This document shows, in pieces, positions 39,301-49,706 of a stretch of 64,000 nt of DNA (positions are counted from its first letter, which is position 1; each line of letters opens with the position of its first letter). The position numbers and the translations under genes were made by a program. Where the stretch lies: assembly GCF_028389875.1 (NCBI RefSeq), contig NC_084665.1, positions 101,909,435 through 101,973,434 on the forward strand, given 5' to 3'. Under the pieces are notes generated by a model. The model saw only the letters and a program-made list of their open reading frames with translations, made no database searches and was not told the origin of the DNA. This stretch comes from Rhea pennata. Taxonomy: Eukaryota; Chordata; Aves; Rheiformes; Rheidae.

Positions 39301-41029
39301 ACTTTTTTTTTTTTCCAGGTTTGATTTCTATAATTCCTTTCAGTATATGAAAGGAAACAAGTTTTTCCATACTTTACACAAATCAGTCACTAAATAAATT
39401 AAGGAATGATTCAAGGAACAAACAAGGAACAGTGAATTCCAGCAGATGCTCTTTTAACAACAAAAGCATGTTTTGTCTTCATACCCTGGTGTTGCACTGA
39501 GCCCTGCACAAGCTATGTGCACTTAGAGAAACACAATTTAGATGAGAACTCAAGGATTTATTGTTAATCTGAAATCTTAACAGTAATTAAATAGTTATTA
39601 GTCCAGTCACAATGACATTAAAAGTCTAAAGCTTTCAATTACTATAGAGAAAATATGATGCCTAAAACAATGCAGCTAGCAAATGTTACATACTCAAGCA
39701 CTTTCCTGTATCAACCCATTTCTCTAGTGTTATTCTCACTGATCCCTGGAGTCCCACAGTCACAGCATCCTCTTCCCTGGTTGCAGCAAATTATCAAGAG
39801 CCCTCAGTTCTTCATCAGGAAGACGAGGATGCTTGTGGTTGGGTTGTTTCTTCCCATCTCCAGTGTCCACTTGGGCCAAGTTTATAGTTTCCCTAAAATG
39901 CTCTACACACTGTTCTTTCTTCATTGGTTTGGCAATTCAACATTACACCTAAATATCTAAAGCTCACAGCTCTTTAGGCTCTGTTTCTTTAAGGATCAGT
40001 TCTTGGCCACTGGTGATTTGTTTATATCCTGGGGCCTCTGGTATCATCCCAAGACTGCACTCCTCCACAATCTTTTTTTAATCTAAGGTCATAGATTAAT
40101 TTATTCTATGCAGAATATCTACTTATTACTATCCATTAGCTACAGAAGTATGTATAAATTATTATAAGTGTTATCTAAATTGTTGTAAAATGTTACACCA
40201 TATAATTATACAATGCTAAGCTAAAAACAAATTAGGTAATAGTTACCTATCATCTGACATTTGCTGTTACAGCTTAAAGGCTAAAACAAAGCTCCAGGTA
40301 GGCAAGAGAAATCTAGACAAAGCAAGCCAAATAAATCTTAGTACTGAGGCCTTGCAGAGTTAATACCAAGCCTGCAGGCTTGTACTAGCAATGCCAATAT
40401 CGTATTTATTTGTTTAAAGGGCTATACTGGTAGCTAGGTCATTCTCCAGCAAAGGTGAAGCATTGACTTGCAACTCCTTCAACTTTAGACAAAGTAAAAC
40501 TCCAGTCCTGCAAATTCCTGGGACAGAACTCCACCAGTGCAAAACAAAATATTAGCTTCACTTAAAACTTCCACCTGACCCACAGTGGCAGCTACTACAT
40601 TTAATGCTATTTGTGTGTCAGGTGACCTCAGCTTTTGAGCAATGGATGAAATTTAAGCGACTAAAACTTTGTTCAGGCTGCTGTGTAGCTTAGCAGCATA
40701 CAAGAAGGCTCCAGCAATGCACAGACATTGAGGAAACTTTAAAATTGAAAGGGAATATTCCCTAGTGAATTTTTAGCTCCTACAAGATTAGTGAATTGGA
40801 GGGAGTGTCAACCTTTTGGATTACTTTCTTCATTCTACTTATGCACTGTTTAAGATACTAAAACAGTCTCCAAAAACCTAATGTCAAAGCGCCTAAATTA
40901 TGAAGCTGATATTTCTAAGCTCCCCACATAACACACAGAGAGAAACAGGCTCCACCAGAAGGTAATTTTGATCACATAATAAGAACTCCTACCTAATGAT
41001 CAGAATTACCAAATACAGCTAAAAAGAAA
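33379..41029. other. Intergenic flank downstream of PRIM2
   Basis: AT-rich DNA between the CR1 fragment and the expected PRIM2 3' end. An (AT)n stretch lies at about 36,977-36,994 and an imperfect T run at 39,303-39,314. Short open frames do not resemble known proteins. Unannotated longer PRIM2 3' UTR isoforms could extend into it. Confidence 0.6.
36977..36994. repeat. (AT)n microsatellite
   Basis: About nine AT units. Confidence 0.9.
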
Positions 41030-41385
41030 ATGCTACAAGCTTTCATTTTGCATTTTATTTATTAAGAATCAGATAAAAGTGACCATAAAATAGGAAAAAG
41101 AAATTAAACACTTTGAACACCATCCAGAAAACAAACTAGACCAAAAATACCTGATATTTAGGAAGTAATTTTAATTCTTTTCCTTCAACATGCTCTATAT
41201 AACAGTAATCTAAAGCAGCAAAAGTACTGGATGCAATTACAACTTCAGTATCTTTCTTCATTTTCATCAGCCTATTCAAAGCACTGAACGCTTCTGTCTT
41301 CTAGGTATACAAGTGCATATTCCTTATTATAAGGAAGAATTTGGCTAGAGAAGGGAAAGAATAAGAAAAAAATCTGCAAAGCTGC
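41030..41385 (-). other. PRIM2: PRIM2 3' untranslated region
   Basis: Sequence from just after the stop codon to the expected cleavage point downstream of the AATAAA pair at 41054-41063. The exact 3' end is not known; 41,030 is an estimate from the usual 10-30 base spacing. The stretch is AT-rich and holds no other feature I can name. Transcript data would fix the end, and longer isoforms are possible. Confidence 0.6.
41054..41063 (-). promoter_or_regulatory. Overlapping AATAAA polyadenylation signals
   Basis: On the minus strand the bases read AATAAATAAA, two overlapping canonical hexamers about 320 bases after the PRIM2 stop codon. A U-rich stretch (TTTTCTTTTT) lies about 20 bases further downstream, as expected for a downstream element. 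I saw no earlier AATAAA between here and the stop codon. Confidence 0.75.
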
Positions 41386-41613
41386 TTAATCTTCAGCGAA
41401 GTATGCCTCCAGTTCCTCCAGTTCTGCATCAGCTGTTGTATTTGAAGAACTGTGAGCAGAATTTGAATTCATGCTTTCCTGGCCACTGCTTTTTTGTTGA
41501 GAGTTTCCCAAATGATTTGGCTCTTTCTTCAGTTCTCTACCACCGCTTAATAACTTTTGACTCTCTGCAAAATACTGATTCGGATGATTCAAAGAAAACC
41601 CAATGTCATCAAT
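41386..41613 (-). CDS. PRIM2: PRIM2 last coding exon with stop codon
   Basis: 75 codons plus TAA at 41386-41388. It begins IDDIGFSLNHPNQYF, the last strongly conserved block of the p58 iron-sulfur domain (human has VDDCGFSLNHPNQFF). A polar, serine- and asparagine-rich linker of about 40 residues follows. The protein ends with the acidic tail ELEELEAYFAED. The human tail is similar in character (LEDYFSEDS) although the linkers differ. The acceptor is GTGCAG ending at 41614. The apparent upstream ATG-like start of this frame is intron. The four exons in the window sum to 507 coding bases (168 residues plus stop), which agrees with human residues 341-509 to within one residue. The gene therefore looks intact and functional here. 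Confidence 0.97.
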   Translation of the reverse strand: MDDIGFSLNHPNQYFAESQKLLSGGRELKKEPNHLGNSQQKSSGQESMNSNSAHSSSNTTADAELEELEAYFAED

Positions 41614-42906
41614 CTGCACATAAAATGAAAAGAAACATTATTTTATCTCAAAAACTCATTTTTATCATTCAGTAATAAATTTAATTAGTGATTTAGTAAG
41701 CACAGAAGTTTAAAGAAAAGCACCGGTTTGTCAATACTAGTAGCCTGAAAATATTACTACAGATTTATTTTTATCATAAAATTTCTTTGTTCATATTAGG
41801 AACAAAACTACTGCTTTAGCACAAAAACATTATTTTACACTGTTTATTGAAGTTAAAAAAACAGAACATATTAAACAATATAGGTAAAATAGCAGCCCTT
41901 TACAAATTCAGGGCAACTACACCTTAAAGCAGCATTTGCCTACCAAAGAGAAAGACTGCAACAAAGTCTAGACAGCAAACAGTAGTAGAGACTATATTTT
42001 TTTTGTGCAGAAAGCTCTGCACAATATAAACCTAGATGCTAAATATAAATACAATGCTGTGAATGGAAAACTTCACATCTTTTCCTAATGCTCCCCAAAA
42101 GCCTCAAATGCAATAAATATTTACAAGGCAGCAAGCTCTAACAAAAGCCCAACAGATCAAGCTAATCTCTGCTTCATCACCACAAAGATCACCATCCACA
42201 GGATGCACAATCAACACCAAAGAATATTCAGGCTTCCCTCCCCCCCCAGTGGAGAAGAATACCAAAAGCTAGTATAATGTGCACGTGTTTACTGCTCCTT
42301 TCTACTGAGCAGGCACATTCTTTCAGCCCCACAGCTATTCAGCAATTGAAAATTCAATTAATGCTTACCAAATATATCAAATCAACAAAGCTTTCAGTTT
42401 TAAGAATGAGCTGTTCTAACATATTCACCATGATCTCAGTTACAACCTTTGCATCTCTTTTCAGAAGCTCAGAAGTGTGAATAGCTTTATATAAAAAGGG
42501 CTTCCCATTTCATTCAGGCTACCTACACTTGATACCTGCCCACCAGTCTCTGTGAACACCATACAAATTTTGAGAATCACATTGCTTTTATACAACACCA
42601 GAAAAATCCCCAAACCTGGGAGGCAAAAAACCAAGGACGACTAGGAGCCATATACTGGCAATTTTCTGCTCTAGTATTTTCCCGTTTTCCTGGAAGGGTG
42701 GGGCTGATTCAAGCACAATAAATGACTGTGCATACACACAAAACATCACCTGAGGACATATACCACATCTGATGTAACATGCCAAAAAACACTATCTTAA
42801 ATTTCAGGCATTTTTGAATATCATGAAGCAGAGTCAATGTGCTTTCTAAATGGAATCCTCATTAAATGCATAAACATAGTATATCTTAGTCTATCAAAAC
42901 CATGGC

Positions 42907-42947
42907 TCTGTGTGTATGTGTGTGCATGTGTGTATACATATATATAG
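42907..42947. repeat. TG/TA low-complexity stretch
   Basis: An interrupted TG repeat running into TATACATATATATA within the last PRIM2 intron. Confidence 0.85.
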
Positions 42948-43067
42948 TCAGAATAAATACATGTCAGAATTTAATTCAATAAAAATATTAATAATTGTAA
43001 GAAGTGACCTTCACTGAATAAAATCTTAAAAACGAGCGGCAGGCCTAGCACACTAATTTGGGATGCT

Positions 43068-43086
43068 CCCCCCCCCCCAAAAAAAA
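43068..43086. repeat. Poly(C) then poly(A) run
   Basis: Eleven C residues directly followed by eight A residues. On the PRIM2 sense strand this is T8 then G11. Confidence 0.9.
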
Positions 43087-45242
43087 GACACAAACAAGCA
43101 AGCAAGCAAAGAAAAAAAGAAAAACTAAATCTACCACTGAATTTCATTTCAGTCTTATCTGGATGAGTTCCATCCAGATAGCTTTCATTCATGCTCTAAT
43201 TTCCATTGCATGTGAACTAAATTACTTCTTTCCACCAAAAAAGGTTTAAAAATAAGCAGTACAGTGAAAAGCTAGCTTTCTTAGAAGAAACTTTTAATTA
43301 GCTCTATTTTTTTTATCCTTAAAAAAAAATCTGTTTTCTTCAGACCAATTTAGGATTCATTTTGTAAGTCTTATAAATTTACCCTAAAACTTCTCCCTCC
43401 CCAACAAACCAGAACAAGCTGCAGAAGCTGCTCATGGCATAAATGGAGCCTACAGCAGTGTTTCCTGAGATGACTGAAGGTACTTGGCTGAAAGCTACCC
43501 ACAGATTCTTAGCTAAAAGTGTAATATGATTCTATATACCACTTCCCCTTTTCAAATTTGAACGTCACTAAAAACTTTGCTGCATGAAGTTTGGACAGTG
43601 CTGTTTTAAGAGAATTCTGCACATTCATCCTACCATCTTTTTTGAGAGTCAAGTTTTGTTCATTTGTGACATTGTGATGCATCAGTAATTCCAGTTCTGC
43701 ATGATTTTGAAGAAAGTTCAGTGAATATTTCTCCAAACAGAAAGAATCTGCTCTGGCTATAACAAGGCAAACAAGTTTGACCACAAAAAAAATGGAGGTA
43801 GAGCATATACAAATTTCCTTGCTTTTTTAGTTAGACTGCTCATGTTACTTTAAAATCATTTTACAATGCTGTATAAGTAACATAGATTAAAGTAAACCTA
43901 TTTTAAAAGCTTCTTCATTAATTCCGGTGTAAGCATCTAAAAATTAGACTACCAGAAACAGAGAGGCTAGATTAAGTTTTATCAATTCACACTTGTAAAT
44001 CCATCTGGATTCCACCACGTCCAAAGAAAAATGCATTTTCTTGCATTCAGAACGCAATCAGAAATTTAAGCTTATAACATTTATTGATCCAAACAGAACA
44101 GCCTGACACTTCAGACAGAACCACCTTTTCCATCTAATAAATGATACTATTGCAAGACTTTTCTTGGATTCAACACATTTTGCACATATTGACCTTCACA
44201 TACACTCTAGTTTTATATTTCTGTCATATCAAATATTGTTTCAAAAAAAGTTGAAGCAATTACTTTGCAGCTATAGTATCTTTGGGTTTTAACCAAGAAC
44301 TTTCCAAATGACAGCTGGTAATGGTACAGCTGATAGTACAGAAAAACCATGTAGCACAATTACACTGCTACAGTAAATAGTATGTGTTAGCTACATCTAA
44401 CTGGTGAGCAAGGGATCGCTGTCATCACCTCCTGCGTACGCTCCCCCAACTGGAAGAGGTTCTAAGAATACAACCACTATCCTCTTTTAAATAAAATGAA
44501 GACTAGAATAAACAGCTCAGAAATAACTATTTGAAGGTAGATGAGGTTGATTTTGTCTATATCAGCTCATATTCCTGTTTGATCTATATTTCAGGAAGGA
44601 TCAAGTGTTCTGCCTCTAGCAGGGTTGAAGTCATTGTACTGCTTTCTGTTGAACAAGCTTCAGTAAAATAAGCAGACTTCAGTAAGATTACTTAAGACTG
44701 TAGAAAAAAGTAATAAACAGAAGAAAAAAAATCAAAGCACTATTGTCTCAAGCCATTCAAGCCACCTTAAAAAGTAAACAATAGGAGGGGACAACCCTGA
44801 ACATACTGTATTTCTCCAGGGAAGGTCAGATTTACTGTATGGACAATGCTCCCAATCCTCCATTTGTAACCCTCTTCATGTCAGACTGTCTTCACAAAAG
44901 TATTTAGAAAACAGTAAGTTATCCCAAGTGTACAAAACATACTTTTTTAGAAATGAAAAAGCACCCAGTTTGACATAATTTTTACTACCTGGAGTTTTGT
45001 CACCGGAGGTGAAACTGAAGACATGTCTTTGAGACAACAGTACTTTTAGAAAGCTCTTCATCTAGAGATGGGTGTGTTTCTTCTTCCAAAAAAATCATGG
45101 TTCTTATTAAGGAATGCCTGCTACTAAAAGGAATTGTGCTTGTGGCTTGGAAAGATGACTATAAAATAAATATCCTCACACCCTAGACACATAAATTTAC
45201 ATCTAATTTATGCAGAATATTTCATAATTGTTGAAAGTTATA

Positions 45243-45262
45243 GTGTCCATGAAAATGGACAC
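45243..45262. repeat. 8-bp inverted repeat with GAAA loop
   Basis: GTGTCCAT, GAAA, ATGGACAC. The plus-strand transcript would form a perfect 8-bp stem capped by a GNRA-type tetraloop. It lies within a PRIM2 intron, on the opposite strand to the gene's sense. Confidence 0.9.
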
Positions 45263-46293
45263 AATCATAATGCTTCGTTTTGCCTTTCGAATATTTTGGT
45301 GACCTTCTTCAGGATGGAGGTCTTGTGCGATGAGTTTCATTTCTGAATGAGATGAATAAAATCAGAACAGGAATAGGACAAATAAATCAAATTCTTGTCT
45401 CTGGGTAACAGCTTCATCAGCTGCAACGCAGACAGATGATTTTATTTGTGCAAGTAGCACAAACAACAACATTCTTCTGGAATTTTCCATAAAACAGAAA
45501 CAGTTTTCTTAAAATGCAATAGACCTTTAGGTGCTGATTTATTTTTTGGTTAGTGTTGACCTTGAGCTCCACAATCATCCTGGGAAAGTATTATTTCTAC
45601 TGACTTAGCCTTACATAGGACATATATTACCTGTATTTCAAATTATATGTGATTTTTTTTCTTTCAATCAAGAAATCATGTAAGAGACTACAGCAGTCCA
45701 TCTCCATCTTTCCATTTTGTGGAGGATCTTAATTAAATATTTTATGGAAGGCTGCACTTGTTAAGCAAATGAGGAAGCTCTGAGAAGGTTTATCTTGAAT
45801 TAAAAACTAATCACATATAATCAAATTTTAAAAATATCATGCAAAAGTTAACAATGCCAACTCTATAAGGCCTGGAAGATTAGAGTTTGGGCTGTATTAA
45901 TTAGATACATTCAGCTTACTTTGTTTAAAGTACATTTCCAAAAACATACTTGTATTACGAATTAAAAAATGCAATTTGTTTAAAAAGCAGGATATTGAAA
46001 ACTTAAACGCTTGAAATAGACAAAATTTAACTGCATTGACGCTTTCAGGAAGCAAGCGTAACCTTTTATATATTGTAACATACAGGATAGTAATACATGA
46101 TATACAAACTTATAGGCCATTATAAAAATATTTGAAATATATTCGAAATCACTGAAGTGAAAACGAACAGGACAGACAGCTAATAATGGATATTAAAACT
46201 GCAAAGAGTCTCTGCCTTCCATTCACGGTTTCCAAGGCTTTCCTAAAGACAAAGACACTGACTATAGTTCAACAAAAATTAGTAGATACTTAC

Positions 46294-46362
46294 ATCGTGT
46301 GTCAACTCAAAGTACTTCTGACAGGCCAGCTGGTAATGCATGCCCTTCACTAATTCCAGGAT
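46294..46362 (-). CDS. PRIM2: PRIM2 short internal exon (third cluster cysteine in window)
   Basis: A 69-base, 23-codon exon reading ILELVKGMHYQLACQKYFEL then THD. It lies about 12.2 kb downstream of the previous exon and was found by looking for the p58 segment between GIAQ and DDxGFSLNHPNQ. The cysteine of LACQKYFE (codon 46321-46323) corresponds to human C424, another 4Fe-4S ligand, 40 residues after the previous one as in human. The acceptor is a C/T-rich tract plus TATAG, and the donor is GTAAGT starting at 46293. Both ends are phase 0. The exon sits inside unrelated open frames on the other strand, which are chance. Confidence 0.96.
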
Positions 46363-48285
46363 CTATACAAAGGGGGAAAAATGTAAAGGATTCAGAAGCA
46401 GCATACGCTTACAGCCACAGAATTCTAAATCTTCCTGATATTTTACAGTTTACTGTGACAAGGTATTTCACAAGAGAGAAACATGCGTATAATACTGCAG
46501 AGAAATTCATGATGCATGAAATTTTTGACATTTGTGCATCCTACTAACAACTGACAACATTTAGAGGTACTATAGTTCTTTAAATATATCTTGTCTCCAT
46601 TAAAAACATGAAAAAAACAGGAAGATACGCCTGCTCCTTAACCTGTAATTTCACTACTCTTAACTTCAAAAATAAGTTGAATATATATTTTGATAATATA
46701 ATTCTGACAGTTATTGTCAAACTATCATATTGCAACATCTCTTCCATAATTGCAGATATAAACCTAGTAATTCAAGTGGCTGAAGCATGGAGCAATCAAG
46801 TGCACTATTCATATTTTTATTTTATCTACATTACCAGTTCATATAGATGCAAAATAAATACTACTGCACTCCCATCAAGAAAATTTAATGCAGACCCTTT
46901 AGACAAGTATCTGTAGGAGGGGAATGCTTTTACTTTCAATCAGACTTGTACTTTATGAAATGAAGTTATTTCTAGTCAAGCTCAGCAGAATATTTGAGTG
47001 AATAGCCTGTTTTGAACACCTATTAGGAAAATCACACCATGTTTTGTAAATACAATTTGCTTCCCAATTCTACTTCATGTAATCTCTTCTGTGCTGCATA
47101 AAATCCCATTCTTATCAGTAGAACGCAATGCCAGTTGAAATTTTTGAAGTTTCATTGCCTCCTCCCTCCTTTTATATAATCAAAATGTATATTCTCTGCT
47201 TATCAAAAGGAGAAAATTGCTGGAATTAAAAGATAACTTCAATGGAGAGAAAAATAATTTTCAAGAAATGTTAATTTCGAGCACCTTTCCCAAGGCTGAC
47301 CTCTGTGTCAAACATAGCAATACACTCCAGCTTAAATTCCTGCTGTCCTCATTACTGGATGTCACCTTGTATTTATTGACAGATGTACAAATAAACTGCA
47401 TTTGCTGAATGGATAAAACACCACCACACTGCCAAAAAAAGTACTTAACTGCATTGTTTCTCTGTTATAGCCCAACTGATTAAATTTCTACACGTCCTGC
47501 CACTTCCTGTTAAATCCTCTGTAAAATATCAAGATGAAGGCCAGCTAGGCAATAATGTCTACGATCTAGCATTATAAAAAAACATATTTTTAAATCTCCC
47601 TCCCTTGGGAAGTGACTTAAATTAGTGTCACATTAAGGAATCAAGGAGTGAAGAAAACTCCTGTGTTCTAGAACTTCTATTACATCTATCTAGAACATCC
47701 ATTACATTTCACCTTAAATTTTCCTGTTTTCCCTTACAGTAAAATTTAAATGCTATGCAAAAGAGCAATGTTTAGCTCAATGCTAACCAAACTGTATGTT
47801 TGTATGTACTTTCAAAAAAAACAAAACAAAAAACCTAGCATCACAAGTTTACTCTTATAAGTATCTAAACGGAAAAATTAAAATTTCAGATTGTTGCAAC
47901 CAATTTTCACTGTATCAAAAAGCCATGATGTCCAAATATATTTTTCATACTTTTTAGAATAACAGTCAAAAAAACTATGTCTCAGTTAGCTGAAAGAAAC
48001 ATTTGCAGGATGAAGAGGGGAAAAGACAAAAACTGATCAAAGCTAGTTCTGATTTACTAGCTCACAATGATTCACAGGATTTCAGATAAAACTATTGCTG
48101 TCTCTTCTTCCAGTTCAGGGGGGAAATGTAAACTTCAAGTGACAGATTTCCAAAAAAGCACCACTGACACAGCATGTGATCACAGAATAAAGGGGCACTT
48201 ATAAACTCTGGTTTTGTAAGAGCAATTATTCAGGATAAACTATTCTGAAACTATGCCCATTTAAGCCTTTATCCATCCTTACATT

Positions 48286-48325
48286 AATCTTGACCCATCT
48301 TTAGGTAAATCTTGATCCATCTTTA
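48286..48325. repeat. Near-tandem 18-bp duplication
   Basis: AATCTTGACCCATCTTTA (48,286-48,303) and AATCTTGATCCATCTTTA (48,308-48,325) differ at one base and are separated by four bases. Confidence 0.93.
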
Positions 48326-49574
48326 AGGTGGAGAAGAGGGTTTCATTGAATTGATACTGCTGACACATACAAAAGCTAGAATGACCATATCAAAGTTTGC
48401 CTTGAGGAACTTCAAAATAATTTTCACATTTGTTCTTTAAGAACCTACAGTGCCTCAGCCTTTATTGGCCAGCTACACTGCAGTTTCACCAAAGAACTAT
48501 CATCTCACTCTATCAAAGACTCCTTTTTGGACCTCTGAGACTGGTGTTATGTTGCCACACCAATTTTTCAGCTGTACCACTAATGAAAACATCAGTCTTG
48601 GAGGATAATAACGTGAGAGAGAAACTCTACCAGCATTCTCCAGTGTGTCTGTTCTTCAAAGTGTTTTTTTCCTCAACATTGATAGGGTGCTCCATCCAGC
48701 ATTCAGGCCGGAACAGACCAGAAGCCAGTTCTGGCTGGTTGGCCAATTTCAATCAAATTTAACTGACAGGTAGAGGCCAAAAAGTTATAGTCTTCCTACA
48801 TATTCATCAAGAGTTCTGGATAAATAAAAAAGACAACAAACATTTGTGACTCTTGCAGGGGAAAGCAGTTAGAGTGCATTTCCTCTCCAGTCTAACGGGC
48901 AGCAGAAACACCATCCATCAGTAAGCACAACTGTAAGCATGCTTATAGTTGTTTTCTGCTAGTGTTATCCAGAAACAGACTTCCACTCAAACTATCTTAA
49001 GTCATAGCAGCAGTTTCCTCTACATATATTCAGACATTTGCACTAAATTGCTTTATTCTGCAAGTAACATTAGATACTTGAGGACTAATCTGCTTCTGAG
49101 AGATGTTCTTTTCGTTAATTCTTATGTGTTTTTTCTTTTGCTGCCATCTGCAACTTGTTTTTCCGATTTTGCTTTACTGACTACTAATAAGGTTAAGACG
49201 GTGCACAGCAGCTGTGCACAGCCACCTGCTTCCTAGATCTTCAGCTTATGTTAACCACAACGTTGCATAGCTGGATAGTTTGGGCTCTGTAATTACCTAC
49301 TGTTACTTTCACTTATTCAAGGTTAGTTTGTTTTATTGAAAATTTTTGGATTACTTTCTATTTTTAAAAACAGTCTTTCTACTATAGTTTAAGTTAATTG
49401 TGATTTTAACCTTCATTTTATTTCAAAGGTCACTGAAGATATGATTGAGGTGCAACTGCTGGAACATATCTGAACACATTCTTGAGGTTTTGGGGGATTG
49501 TTTTCTCTCTCAGTTTCAGGTCAGTTTATACCTCAGCATAACTTCTCCCAAAAGTTCCACAATGCCCTTCACTT

Positions 49575-49706
49575 TCTTAGAATGGTAAGGTTGGAAGGGA
49601 CCTCTGGAGGTCATCTAGTCCAACCCTCAGCATAGCCCATATGGGGACTGAACCCACGACCTTGGCATTAGCAGCACCATGCTCTAACCAACTGAGCTAA
49701 ACTCCT
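49575..49706 (-). mobile_element. tRNA-Ile-derived SINE with CR1-like tail (TguSINE1-like)
   Basis: Read on the minus strand, the head is tRNA-like: TTAGCTCAGTTGGTTAGAGC is an A-box region as in tRNA-Ile. GGTGCT, GCCAAGGTCGTGGGTTC and a degenerate B box then follow, as in tRNA-Ile. The rest (GGTTGGACTAGATGACCTCC then GGTCCCTTCCAACC) is the 3' end of a CR1 LINE, and the element ends near ATTCTAAG. A tRNA head on a LINE tail is how LINE-mobilised SINEs are built, and this combination is known in songbirds as TguSINE1. The 5' end is degraded, the anticodon arm is rearranged, and no clear target-site duplication is visible. It lies in the 12 kb PRIM2 intron in the sense orientation. Ends are approximate. 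Confidence 0.85.

Larger units (their letters stand above)
41614..46293 (-). other. PRIM2: PRIM2 intron, 4.7 kb
   Basis: Phase-0 intron between the THD exon and the IDDIGF exon. It is AT-rich. It contains a TG/TA-rich stretch at 42,907-42,947, an 11-base C run at 43,068-43,078 followed by an A run, and a GAAA-looped inverted repeat at 45,243-45,262. No other gene was seen. Confidence 0.93.

Noticed and set aside
49600..49706. Functional tRNA-Ile gene.
   Set aside because: The acceptor stem cannot form, the B box is degenerate and the anticodon arm is disrupted; the sequence runs straight into a CR1 tail, so it is a SINE.
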